Source: an uncultured Lentisphaerota bacterium (lineage in GTDB: Bacteria > Verrucomicrobiota > Kiritimatiellia > CAIQIC01). Taken from it: DNA of 63,769 bases. Of the stretch, positions 14,964-23,484 are shown piece by piece. Location: positions 1 through 63,769 of the forward strand of contig CAITZM010000055.1 in NCBI GenBank assembly GCA_903896925.1, in the 5' to 3' direction. A program made the translations under genes and the position numbers. The notes beneath the pieces were generated by a model. It was not told the DNA's origin, searched no databases, and saw only the letters and a list, made by a program, of their open reading frames with translations. Numbering within the stretch: the first letter of the stretch is position 1; every line of letters starts with the position of its first letter.

Positions 14964-16301
14964 TTACGGCGGCGGCATCCGGCGCAGCTGCAGCAGCGCC
15001 TCGACGTGGTAGGAGTGCGGGAACATGTCCATCGGCTGCAGGCGCGTAACCACATAGCCGGCGTTGAGAAAGAGCGGCAGGTCGCGCGCGAGGGTCGCCG
15101 GGTTGCAGGACACATAAAAGAGATGGGGCGCCCCGGCGGCCACGATCTTCGCCGCCGCCTGCGGGAGCAGGCCGCTGCGCGGCGGGTCCAGGACGACCAG
15201 ATCCGGCGCGCTGGCAAAGACCGCGTCCGGCGCCTTTTCGACGTCGGCGGCCAGCCACTCGATCTCCGGCAGGTTGTTCCGCTGCTGGTTGCGCCGCGCG
15301 GCCTCGACGGAGGCGGGATGGGTTTCGACGGCGATGACGCGCCGGCCGGCGCGCGCCAGATGGAAGGCGATCGGCCCGGTGCCGGCGTAGAGATCGAGCA
15401 CGACGCGCGGCTGGATCTCGTCGGCCCACTGCGCCAGCAGCGCGAACATCCGCTCCGCCTGGAGCGTGTTGGTCTGGAAAAATGTCGTCGGGCCGACCTC
15501 GAACGTCAGGCCGTTGAGCTGCTCCTCGATCAGGCCGGGGCCGCTCAGGACCTCGACGCGCTCCAGCCGCGCGGCGTTGTGCAGCGGCGGGCTGATGCCC
15601 AGCAGGACGGTGGTCGCGAGCTCGCCGAGGACGGCGGGCAGCTCGGCGAAGGCCGGATGCGCCGCGGTCGCGGTCAGCATCACCATGCGCTGGCCCGTGC
15701 GCTTGCCCTCGCGCACGGTCAAGTCGCGCACCAGCCCGACCTTGCGCCGCTCGTCGAACGGCGGCAGGCCGCGCGTCCGGGCGAACTCCAGCAGGCGGCG
15801 GACGATCTCCTGCGCCTGCGGCGATTGCAGGCGGCATTCCACGGCGGAGACACACGAGTAAAAGTCACCGCGCCGGTGCATGCCGAGGACCGGCGCATCC
15901 ACCGGCCCGCCGAAGGAATACACCATCTTGTTGCGGAAGAAATAGGGGTCGTCCATGCCGAGCACCGCGGCGACTTGGGCCGTGACCTCCGGCCAGGCGT
16001 GCAGCGCCTCCAGCAGGAAGCCGCGCTTCTGCTCGAGCTGCGTCGCATAATCCATGTTGAGCAGGCTGCAACCGCCGCACGTCCCGAAGACGCCGCAGCC
16101 GGGGTCGCAGCGGTGCGGCGAGGCCTCCAGCAGCTCCAGCACCCGCGCGAAGGCGTAGCGGCGCTTGCGCCCGGTCAGGGCCACCCGGACGCGCTCGCCC
16201 GGCAGCGCGCCGTCCACAAAGATGACATAGCGTCCATGCCGCGCCAGGGCGCGGCCTTCGAACACCGTCTTCTCGATCGTCACTTCCAGTTCGTCGTTCA
16301 T
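14964..16301 (-). CDS. 23S rRNA m5U methyltransferase, RlmD/TrmA family
   Basis: 445 residues. A short TRAM-like N-terminal domain (residues 1-55) is followed by an iron-sulphur cysteine cluster (Cys65, Cys69, Cys75, Cys78 in RCDPGCGVFGTCGGCSLL), a central domain, and a C-terminal SAM-methyltransferase fold with VVLDLYAGTGPIAFHLA and the catalytic VSCNPATLARDL. The family makes 5-methyluridine in 23S rRNA (RlmC/RlmD) or tRNA (TrmA); the Fe-S cluster favours RlmD-like. ATG at 16301 is chosen because the TRAM domain starts there; the longer open frame overlaps the divergent pseudouridine synthase gene. The two RNA-modification genes share a 61-base divergent promoter region. Confidence 0.9.
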   Translation of the reverse strand: MNDELEVTIEKTVFEGRALARHGRYVIFVDGALPGERVRVALTGRKRRYAFARVLELLEASPHRCDPGCGVFGTCGGCSLLNMDYATQLEQKRGFLLEALHAWPEVTAQVAAVLGMDDPYFFRNKMVYSFGGPVDAPVLGMHRRGDFYSCVSAVECRLQSPQAQEIVRRLLEFARTRGLPPFDERRKVGLVRDLTVREGKRTGQRMVMLTATAAHPAFAELPAVLGELATTVLLGISPPLHNAARLERVEVLSGPGLIEEQLNGLTFEVGPTTFFQTNTLQAERMFALLAQWADEIQPRVVLDLYAGTGPIAFHLARAGRRVIAVETHPASVEAARRNQQRNNLPEIEWLAADVEKAPDAVFASAPDLVVLDPPRSGLLPQAAAKIVAAGAPHLFYVSCNPATLARDLPLFLNAGYVVTRLQPMDMFPHSYHVEALLQLRRMPPP

Positions 16302-16362
16302 GATTTTCAGTTTCGCGCAGAGAATACTTGCCCCCGCGGCCGAAAGCGAACAAAGTCTGCAC

Positions 16363-17094
16363 ATGAAATCACCGCCGCCGCTCGACGTGCTCTTTGAAGA
16401 CGATGTCCTTCTGGCCCTGAACAAGCCGGCCGGCCTGCTCAGCGCACCTGATCCGCGGGACAAGGACAGCGACAACCTGGTACAGCGGATGCTGGCCCGG
16501 GGCTACGGCGACTTCCACCACATCCACCACCTCGACAAGGACACCAGTGGCATCGTGCTCTGCGCCAAACAGCCCGAGGCGTGGAAGCGCCTGTTCGGCT
16601 GGTTTGCCAGCCCCAAGATCGTCCGGCGCTACCTCTGCATCACCCGCGGCGTGCCCCCCGAGCAGGACTTCACGCTGGAACTCCCACTCGCGCCCAATCC
16701 CCAGGGGCGCGGCCGCATGATGGTGGCCAAGCATGGCCGCACCGCGCGCGCGGCCTTCCAGATCCTGGAAGTCTTCCGGAACTACGCCCTCGTCGAGGCC
16801 CGCCCGGAGACCGGCCGCCACCACCAGATCCGCGTCCTGCTCGCCTCCAAGGGCACCCCGCTGCTCGCCGACCCGTTCTATGGCGACGGCAAGCCGCTGC
16901 TGCTCTCGACGCTCAAGCGCAACTTCAAGATGCCGCGCGAAGGCGAGCGGCCGCTGATCGCCCGCGCCGCGCTCCATGCCGCCTCGCTCGAGTTTCCGCA
17001 CCCCGTGACCGAGGCGCCGATGAAAATCGAAGCGCCCCTCGCCAAGGACTTCTCCGTCGCGCTCAAGCACCTCCGCAAATACGTCGGCCGCTGA
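16363..17094 (+). CDS. RluA-family pseudouridine synthase
   Basis: 243 residues. The catalytic motif is HHLDKDTSG at residues 55-63 with Asp58 as nucleophile; in most relatives the residue before Leu is Arg, here His. The LNKPAG motif near residue 20 and GRHHQIRVLLASKGTPLLADPFYG are typical. There is no S4 domain, so it resembles the short RluA/TruC type acting on 23S rRNA or tRNA. Start ATG at 16363 leaves only the family core. It is divergent from the rlmD-like gene. Confidence 0.9.
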   Translation: MKSPPPLDVLFEDDVLLALNKPAGLLSAPDPRDKDSDNLVQRMLARGYGDFHHIHHLDKDTSGIVLCAKQPEAWKRLFGWFASPKIVRRYLCITRGVPPEQDFTLELPLAPNPQGRGRMMVAKHGRTARAAFQILEVFRNYALVEARPETGRHHQIRVLLASKGTPLLADPFYGDGKPLLLSTLKRNFKMPREGERPLIARAALHAASLEFPHPVTEAPMKIEAPLAKDFSVALKHLRKYVGR

Positions 17095-17493
17095 GCGCCG
17101 CACGACCGGAGCCAGCCGACCCGATGCCGCAACCATCGGACTCCAGAGCCTCAGGCAAAAGCCCTTGTGGCATGGGCGTCCCGCCCATGCAGCACGGCCT
17201 GAGGCCCGTGCCACCTCAAATCAACCCACTGGCCAGTGCCTTCCAGCCCCGCTGCCACAGCAATGGAAAAGCTCCGCACAGCAGTTGGAGGGCGGCGTGT
17301 CACGCCGCCGGGTGACTGCGGTGGCTTTAGCGAGGTCCTCCACTCGGATTTCGACAGAACCATTGACGGCAGAATCATCAGGAAAACCGTTTACGGCCAG
17401 ATCAGGCCCCACCGGCTGTCACCAACGATAAGCGGCGGGACGCCGCTGCCACGAAAATCGGATTTCGACAGAACCATTACCGGCAGAATCATC
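17095..17493. repeat. Intergenic palindromes and mosaic repeats
   Basis: No gene seen. Palindromes ATGGGCG-TCC-CGCCCAT and GCACGGCC-TGA-GGCCCGTGC lie at 17173-17218, and GGCGGCG-TGT-CACGCCGCC-like arms near 17291. Partial and full copies of the mosaic repeat (GGATTTCGACAGAACCATT core) are at 17345-17378 and 17427-17493. They are the same family as in 13786-14313. Confidence 0.65.
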
Positions 17494-17530
17494 AATAAGA
17501 AAAGGCCGTTCCCAGGGAAGGGAACGGCCT
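17494..17530 (-). terminator. Intrinsic terminator of the polysaccharide operon
   Basis: Stem AGGCCGTTCCC/GGGAACGGCCT (17503-17513 with 17520-17530), 11 perfect pairs, six-base loop. Read on the minus strand it is followed by TTTCTTATTG. It lies 41 bases beyond the last gene of the large minus-strand locus. Confidence 0.8.
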
Positions 17531-17570
17531 GCACTCGACGGCTGATGCGACAGATCCATTTACGGCCACA

Positions 17571-19154
17571 TCATGCGCCATCGGCTTTCGCACCCGCCCC
17601 ACCCTTGGAGCGGCGGCGAAATTTCCAGAGGAGATAGAGGAACCGTGGATTGCCGACGAGGTAGCGGCGCCAGAGCCGGCGCGGCTCCATGCCCAGACGG
17701 AAGATCCATTCGAGGCCGGTGCTCATCATCCAGCGGGGCGCCTGCCGGACCTGGCCCGAGTGGAAGTTGAACGCGGCTCCGACGGCGAGCAGGACCTTCG
17801 CCTGCAGGCAGTCGCGGAATTTGGCGACCCAGAAATCCTGCCGCGGCGTGCCCAGGCCGCACCAGACGATGTCGGCCCCGGAAGCATTGACCTCGGCGAT
17901 GACGCTTTCCTCCTCGGCCGGGGTCAGGCAGCGGAACGGCGGCGCGTAGCGGCCTGCAATCTTCAACTGCGGGAAGCGTCCCAGCAGTTTCTTTTCCAGT
18001 TGTTCCAGCACCTCCGGCGTGCCGCCGTAGAAGAAGTGGCGGTAGCCGCGCGTCTGGCCGTAGTCGCAGAGGGCCAGCATCAGGTCCGGGCCATAGACGC
18101 GCTCGGCTTTCAGGCGGTGGTGCCGGCCGAGCCAGACCAGGGGCATGCCGTCGGGCACGGCCAGTCCGGCGGCATTGATGAGCTCGGCCATCTTGGGATC
18201 GTCCACACACTGCAGCATCGTGTCGGTCGTGCAGAAGTGCACGTCGCGATGTTCGCCGCGTTCGATCCAGCCCTCCACCTGGCGCAGCACGTCCGGGATG
18301 GAGGTCGCGGCGATGCGGGTGGCGAGGACAGGGTATCGTTCCGGCGCGCTCCCCGGCGCACGCGGTTGTGCCGCGGCCGGCAAGGGGTAGGAGCGCAAGC
18401 CGAGCAGCTGCAGCAGGATCTCGCAGACAAAACGGGGGTTGTCCCGGAAATAGCGCCGCCACAACCGCGGCTCCTTGATGAGTCGGTGCAGCCACTGGAA
18501 GCCGGACTTGCGGACCCAGAGCGGCGCTTCGCGTTTGAGACCGGCGTTGACGTCGAACGCATAGCCGACGGCGCACAACACGTGGGCGTTGATGCGCTCG
18601 AGGTGTTGGCGCATGAAATAGATCTGCCGGGGCGTGCTGAGGCTGATCCAGAAAATGTCCGGCCGGGCCGCGTCCACCTGCTCGCACAGCGCGGCGAGTT
18701 CCGCTTCCGTGAGGTCGCGGAACGGCGGCGTGTAGGTGCCGACCACCTGGATGCCGGGAAACTGTTCTTCCATCTTCAGCTTGAGCTGCACCGCCACGCC
18801 ATCCGCGGCGCCGAAAAAGAAATGCCGCCAGCCCTTGTCCGCGGAATAGCGGCAGACCTCGCGCAACAGGTCAGGACCATAGACCCGGTCGATGCCGGCA
18901 AAACCAAAATGCCGGCCCAGCCATACCAGCGGCATGCCGTCGGGCGTATTCAGGAAAGACTCGTTGAGCACTTCGCGCAAATAGGGATTGCGGAGCGCCT
19001 CCATGACGCCGGCGACGCCCAGCGCGTGCGAGAAGACCTTGAGCTTGTGCTCGATGGCGTACCGAAAGGCCTCGACGGCGGCATCCATGTTGATGGCGTG
19101 CGTCCTGACGCCCAGCACGCTGAAGGCAGGGATGGGATGGGTGGTTTGGGTCAT
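17571..19154 (-). CDS. Tandem WecG/TagA/CpsF glycosyltransferase fusion
   Basis: 527 residues made of two complete WecG/TagA/CpsF (GT26) domains. Domain 1 (about 10-255) has LNTPDGMPLVWLGRH, RVYGPDLL, HFFFGAADGV and SLSTPRQIYFM; domain 2 (about 280-520) repeats LAVPDGMPLVWLGRH, RVYGPDLM, HFFYGGTPEV and GLGTPRQDFWV. GT26 enzymes add the second sugar (ManNAc or ManNAcA) to a lipid-linked GlcNAc at the inner membrane. Both copies keep the PDG Asp, but the preceding loop differs: CTTDTM in domain 2, SHALG in domain 1, so domain 1 may use another substrate or be inactive. Most relatives are single-domain proteins of about 250 residues. Last gene of the operon. Confidence 0.9.
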   Translation of the reverse strand: MTQTTHPIPAFSVLGVRTHAINMDAAVEAFRYAIEHKLKVFSHALGVAGVMEALRNPYLREVLNESFLNTPDGMPLVWLGRHFGFAGIDRVYGPDLLREVCRYSADKGWRHFFFGAADGVAVQLKLKMEEQFPGIQVVGTYTPPFRDLTEAELAALCEQVDAARPDIFWISLSTPRQIYFMRQHLERINAHVLCAVGYAFDVNAGLKREAPLWVRKSGFQWLHRLIKEPRLWRRYFRDNPRFVCEILLQLLGLRSYPLPAAAQPRAPGSAPERYPVLATRIAATSIPDVLRQVEGWIERGEHRDVHFCTTDTMLQCVDDPKMAELINAAGLAVPDGMPLVWLGRHHRLKAERVYGPDLMLALCDYGQTRGYRHFFYGGTPEVLEQLEKKLLGRFPQLKIAGRYAPPFRCLTPAEEESVIAEVNASGADIVWCGLGTPRQDFWVAKFRDCLQAKVLLAVGAAFNFHSGQVRQAPRWMMSTGLEWIFRLGMEPRRLWRRYLVGNPRFLYLLWKFRRRSKGGAGAKADGA

Positions 19155-19166
19155 GTGCTCAACTTT

Positions 19167-20399
19167 CTAATGCAATTCAAGCCGGGTGTTGGTCAGGATC
19201 TCGCGCACCGCGCACAGCACCTGCTCCATGCCGATGGCGCGGATACAGGGTTGCTCAGGACGGACGCACGTCTTTTGCAGACAAGGGTTGCAGGTATACC
19301 GCACGTGCAGCCAGCGGTCCCGGGCCCCGCGGGGATGCCAGAGGTCCACATCGCCGGGACCAAACAAAGCCAGGACGGGCGTTCCCAAGGTGTCAGCCAT
19401 GTGCATCGGCCCGCTATCCATGCACAGCACCAGGCTGGCCCCGGCAAGCGCGTCCTTCAGCCCCGGGAGTTCGGTGGTGCGGCAAGCGACAGGGGTTTCC
19501 AGCCGCCCGACGATCTCGTTCAGCAGCGCGGCCTCGCCGGCCCCGCCGATCAACTCCACCGCCATGCCGGGCAGCAGGCGCAATTGTGCAATCAACTCCG
19601 CCCACTGCACCGCGGGCCAGCGATTGTATGCCCACCGGGCACCGGGATGGATCAGGATGACCTGTGGGTGCGGCGTGTCTTGCACAACGGCGCGACCGGC
19701 CACGGCGGGCAGCTCCCGTCCAAAGGTCGGAAACACCAACGGCGGCGGAGTCACCTGCAGATAACGCGCCACCAGTTGCCGGTTCATGTCGTACCGATGC
19801 AACGCGGCCTGTTCCGGGGGCAGCTCCCGGTTCGAAGAGACGCTGCTCGTGCCCGCCGGCGCCGGGGCCTTGTCGAACGCCTGGGTCAGCAGCAGTCCGC
19901 GCACATCCAGGTTGGAGTTCAAGTAATTGCGATAGCCGACCCGCCGTCGGCAGCCCGCCAACACCAGCAGCAGCTGGCTGCGGATTTCGCTGCGCGTATC
20001 GATCCCCAGCTCGGGCCGGAGCGCGCGCAGCCGTTGCGCCGAGGCCCAGACCGCGCGCCAGTCGGCCCAGCTGCCCCGCTTATGTCGGGACAAACGGGAC
20101 CAGGGGAAAGGCGCCGTTTCCACCCGGGCCACGCGCGCATCGCCGGCATAGAGGTCCGCGTTCTCCTGTTTCAGCCAAAGGCAAAGCTTGTGATCCGCCA
20201 GGTGCTCACGCAACAGATCCAGCGTGACGCTGAGCGACAGGGCGTCGCCCATGCCGAAGGGCTCCACGAGCACGATCCATTTTTCGGCTGCCGCGTTGCG
20301 CCGAGACAGGCTGCGCAGCCAAGGCCAGAGCAGGACGAAGGCCAGCCCTTCGAGCAACCTGCTGCAGAAACCAGTCCGGCGTGGATAACATAACGGCAT
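19167..20399 (-). CDS. Glycosyltransferase family 9 (heptosyltransferase-like)
   Basis: 410 residues, GT-B fold. The N-terminal domain carries IVLVEPFGMGDALSLSVTLDLLREH; the C-terminal domain has IHPGARWAYNRWP and the GT9 donor motif MDSGPMHMADTLGTPVLALFGPGD. A Cys cluster (CNPCLQKTCVRPEQPC) near the end is common in this family. GT9 enzymes transfer heptose from ADP-heptose to LPS core; here the donor may instead be GDP-heptose made by the hdd genes upstream. It overlaps the preceding 45-codon ORF as TAATG. Confidence 0.88.
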   Translation of the reverse strand: MPLCYPRRTGFCSRLLEGLAFVLLWPWLRSLSRRNAAAEKWIVLVEPFGMGDALSLSVTLDLLREHLADHKLCLWLKQENADLYAGDARVARVETAPFPWSRLSRHKRGSWADWRAVWASAQRLRALRPELGIDTRSEIRSQLLLVLAGCRRRVGYRNYLNSNLDVRGLLLTQAFDKAPAPAGTSSVSSNRELPPEQAALHRYDMNRQLVARYLQVTPPPLVFPTFGRELPAVAGRAVVQDTPHPQVILIHPGARWAYNRWPAVQWAELIAQLRLLPGMAVELIGGAGEAALLNEIVGRLETPVACRTTELPGLKDALAGASLVLCMDSGPMHMADTLGTPVLALFGPGDVDLWHPRGARDRWLHVRYTCNPCLQKTCVRPEQPCIRAIGMEQVLCAVREILTNTRLELH

Positions 20400-20536
20400 T
20401 ACTTCAGCGCCTCTTCACCATGGACACGCACCACTTCAACCGGCGAGTAAGGGGGCCGCGGGAAACCTTCCTCGGGGCGCCACATCCGCATCGCTTCAGG
20501 AACCGATCCACGGCCACCTGCTTCACGATGTGACAT
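20399..20536 (-). CDS. Small 45-residue protein, unknown
   Basis: A short frame, ATG at 20536 and TAA at 20399-20401. Its start overlaps the end of the PAS gene and its stop codon shares one base with the next start codon (TAATG). The product begins MSHREAGGRG and includes MRMWRPEEGF and a Pro/Val-rich segment ending in HGEEALK. The exact overlap at both ends fills the whole gap between two operon genes, which is strong evidence for a real coupled gene, or at least a translated relay. No family recognised. Confidence 0.5.
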   Translation of the reverse strand: MSHREAGGRGSVPEAMRMWRPEEGFPRPPYSPVEVVRVHGEEALK

Positions 20537-21245
20537 CCGTACCGGTCGGGATCGAAGTGATCCACATCGTCAGCATTAATTTCGAGCGGCCCTGCTGCAG
20601 GGGCAGCCATTCCACCAGCCAGGCCTCGCCGCCGCGCGATTGCAGGCAAATGCGCAGTTTGCCGCTGTTGTGCTCCATTCCGTCAAATTGCTCGAAATAT
20701 TTGGCGATAAACTTCCCCTGCGCAGCCGGCAACGAAAACAGCATAAAGTAGGAAGTGTTCAGCAACTCCTTCATGCTATAGCGCAAAATACCCGCTGCCG
20801 CTTCATTGGCGAAGACGATATTGCCCGAACTGTCGGAAAGAATCAGCGGCAAGGTCAAGGTCTGCATCAGCATCTGCACCCGTTCGTAACTTTTCTGCCA
20901 AAGATCCCGCTGCCAACTCATACCAATGGAGACGGCGGCCATCACGGTGAAGGCCCCAAAACGGAGCAAGGGGGTCATCTCTTCCTCGCCGCGCGGCACC
21001 AGACCCACCGCGGAGAAGAGCGCGAAAAAGACCCCGCAGGAATAGATCAATACCCACAGGGTCATCAGGCCGGGCCTGAACCGCAGGGCCATGATCGCCA
21101 TGCAGATCGAGGCGAGAAACGGAGTGACCACCACGCTGCTGAGCAGCCGGTCCAACCAGACAATGCAGATCAAAGCCAGGGCGGGCAGCACCAGTTCCAA
21201 CAACCAGCTGTTTCTACCCAGTATGCCGACAAGCGTTTTCTTCAT
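20523..21245 (-). CDS. Membrane-anchored PAS-domain protein
   Basis: 240 residues. Residues 1-110 hold about four hydrophobic segments (starting LLELVLPALALICIVWL), followed by a linker helix WQRDLWQKSYERVQML. A PAS domain then covers roughly 115-240: LTLPLILSDSSGNIVFANEAAAGILRYSMKELLNTSYFMLFS. No histidine-kinase, GGDEF or other output domain follows; the protein simply ends after the PAS core. The N-terminal part resembles DUF4118-like membrane sensors. A sensor without an output domain inside a glycan operon is odd; it may act through partners. ATG at 21245 is chosen because upstream codons are not protein-like. Confidence 0.75.
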   Translation of the reverse strand: MKKTLVGILGRNSWLLELVLPALALICIVWLDRLLSSVVVTPFLASICMAIMALRFRPGLMTLWVLIYSCGVFFALFSAVGLVPRGEEEMTPLLRFGAFTVMAAVSIGMSWQRDLWQKSYERVQMLMQTLTLPLILSDSSGNIVFANEAAAGILRYSMKELLNTSYFMLFSLPAAQGKFIAKYFEQFDGMEHNSGKLRICLQSRGGEAWLVEWLPLQQGRSKLMLTMWITSIPTGTDVTS

Positions 21246-21267
21246 ACGATCAAGGCCTCTGTCCGAC

Positions 21268-22446
21268 TCAGGTCCAGGCGGAATAGACCGACTGCATTTC
21301 GCCCAGCCAGCGGGCGCGACAAAACCGTTCCTCCAGCACCTGCCGGCCGGCCTCACCCATGGCGTGGGCCTGGGCGGGCTGGGCAAACAGCCCGGCCATC
21401 GCCGCCGCCAGCGGCTCCGGTTGGCTGGGCGGCACCACCAGCCCTGTCTGCCGGGGCTCGATCAATTCCGGGAGCGCGCCGATATCGTGGACGATCACCG
21501 GCCGGCCGTGGGCCCAGGACTCCAGCACCGTCAGGCCAAAGGTCTCCAGGCAGATGGAGGGCACGACACAAAACAGGGCCCGCTCCCATATTTTTTCCTG
21601 TTCCTGATGGTTCAGGAAGCCGGTGAAGACCACGCCGGTCAACCCGTGCTCGGCCACGTAGCGTTCCAGCGCGGGGCGCTCCGGACCTTCGCCCACGATA
21701 TAGAGCGTACGATCGCGCCGGGCCAGTTGACGCCATGCCTGCAGCAGGGCCATGGCCCCCTTCTCCTGCGAAAGGCGGCCCACAAACAGCGCCGCGCCGG
21801 GACCTTCGAAGGCGGCGGGCGGACCGGCCGGCTCCAAGAAATGATGCACCACCCGGATCTTGTCCGCGGGGATGCCTGCTTCCACGTAGAGGTTTCGCTG
21901 ACAGTGGCTCAGCGTGATCCACTGGGCGACTTTGCTGAAAGTACCCATGCGTTGAATATGCCGGGTGATCAGCCCCATGTACCCACTGATCAGGCGGCTC
22001 TCCTGCCAGCAATGGGTCCGGAAAGCCGGCCAGAAGTTCCCATGCAGGCAGCGCGTGCAAATCCGGCCATGATTCAGAAACAGGCCATTGACACAGCTCA
22101 GTCGATAATTGTGCAGGTAATGCACCAGCGGGATGCCGCGCTGGAAGGCCAGCGCGTAGACCGCGGGCGACATCACGGGAAAGACATTGTGGATTTGCCA
22201 GATATCAAAACGGCCCGCCATCTGGTAGCGCTCCAGTTGGCGGACCACCGGCCAATTATAGAGGGCCTTGAGCGGCGCTTGAATCCGTCCCCACAGATCC
22301 GCGCCCAGAATCTCCGAACTGGAGGTGAGGAAGTATTCCACGTCGTGCAACGCCTGGAGCGCGTCGCCAATGCGGTAGACGCTTCCCTCCTCGCCGCCAA
22401 AATGCAGGTAGCGGTTAAAGATCTGTAAAATGCGTAGACGCTTCAT
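21268..22446 (-). CDS. Glycosyltransferase family 4
   Basis: 392 residues with a GT-B fold. It begins MKRLRILQIFNRYLHFGGEE (acceptor-binding glycine-rich loop) and has ALFVGRLSQEKGAMALLQAW and the donor-binding E-x7-E signature in PSICLETFGLTVLESWAHG. A Cys-containing stretch (LNHGRICTRCLHGNFWPAF) around residues 115-140 is seen in many GT4 of surface polysaccharide loci. It probably transfers a hexose from a nucleotide sugar to a lipid-linked glycan at the cytoplasmic face. It lies between the broken deacetylase and the PAS gene. Confidence 0.9.
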   Translation of the reverse strand: MKRLRILQIFNRYLHFGGEEGSVYRIGDALQALHDVEYFLTSSSEILGADLWGRIQAPLKALYNWPVVRQLERYQMAGRFDIWQIHNVFPVMSPAVYALAFQRGIPLVHYLHNYRLSCVNGLFLNHGRICTRCLHGNFWPAFRTHCWQESRLISGYMGLITRHIQRMGTFSKVAQWITLSHCQRNLYVEAGIPADKIRVVHHFLEPAGPPAAFEGPGAALFVGRLSQEKGAMALLQAWRQLARRDRTLYIVGEGPERPALERYVAEHGLTGVVFTGFLNHQEQEKIWERALFCVVPSICLETFGLTVLESWAHGRPVIVHDIGALPELIEPRQTGLVVPPSQPEPLAAAMAGLFAQPAQAHAMGEAGRQVLEERFCRARWLGEMQSVYSAWT

Positions 22447-22627
22447 GATTGATAATAGATAACGACATCCGCCCCACCCAGCCGAAAATAATACGCCCTC
22501 AGGATCAAAGACGAGGGCCAGCACCCAGTATACCGGCCCGAGGTCAGGTCCGGGAAAAACTCAAGAGCTACATTCCCTTCAAGAAAGCACGGGTGCTAGC
22601 CGTTAAACTACCGTAACTTCTTTCAGA

Positions 22628-23437
22628 TTACGAGCAGACCGGCTCTACTGCTCGGTTGCGCATAAAGGATAGTGCTTCATCGACGGTCATGATGAGGCAA
22701 GCGCTGAAGACGATCTGGAGCACGGCCTCCAAGTATTGGGGGGTGCAACCATACTGCGAAGGCTGTTGGCAGATAGCATGACCACAGAAAATCAGCCAGC
22801 CCGGGCGTGTCACGCATTCTTTCACCGCTCTTCTTACACCCTCCACCGGATCGCTTTCAAAATGGTTCTGGATCAAGAGCAGGTCCAATTCTGACAGGTG
22901 CCGATTGACCCCGGTGTAGGTCCCTCGACTACTGTGATTAGCGGCCCATGCGCCACTTTAGGTACAACGTGACCTAGCCGCCGGGATAGCAAAGTGCTGA
23001 AACGCATAGCCCGGGATGAACTCTCGCATGCGACTGCGGTTCTGCAGGATTTCTTCTTCAAAGTTAGCCAAGTCCGTCTCCCTCGCACCCACATGTGAAA
23101 AAGTATGACAGGCAAGTTCGTGGCCACCAGCCAGCAAGGTGGCGAGATCTTCACGGGTAAAACGAGGGCACTGCGTAGCATGTGCCGTGCCCATCAGGCC
23201 GAGTGTCAGACAATATCTCCCATGAGCGCCGTAGCGTTGCAGCAGGGGGCCGCCATTCAACAGGTCGGAGCGAGGCGATCGGCCACTCCAACGACAGACG
23301 GAGGTGGAGCCGAAAAAGATATTGATAAATACGCGAACTCCAAGCGTAGAAATCTTTCTTCGAAGCCCCGGGCCGGAATGACATCCCCTCCGATCACCAA
23401 AGCGCCGCACGCAGTGCGGCCGCTTGTGACCTGTCAC
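22628..23437 (-). pseudogene. Polysaccharide deacetylase, frameshifted
   Basis: Fragments in three minus-strand frames add up to one NodB-type polysaccharide deacetylase. Segment 22958-23437 carries HGRYCLTLGLMGTA and, later, LATLLAGGHELACHTFSHV, where HTFSH is the metal-binding H-x3-H motif. The next piece (about 22873-22980) continues with a GPTPGSIGT-like segment, and 22628-22888 carries RPGWLIFCGH and the C-terminal helix. At least two frameshifts separate them, and the region before the first fragment is also damaged. Such enzymes N- or O-deacetylate glycans; this copy should be dead unless the frameshifts are sequencing errors. The 180 bases downstream to 22446 hold nothing recognisable. 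Confidence 0.8.
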
Positions 23438-23484
23438 GCCCTCGTTGGATGTCTGTCATAGTCATCCGATAGTGATCAGAATGC

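Noticed and set aside
17760..20393. Long plus-strand frame of 877 codons in the polysaccharide region
   Set aside because: It is the shadow of the WecG fusion and GT9 genes on the other strand; Arg/Gln/His-rich with no family features.
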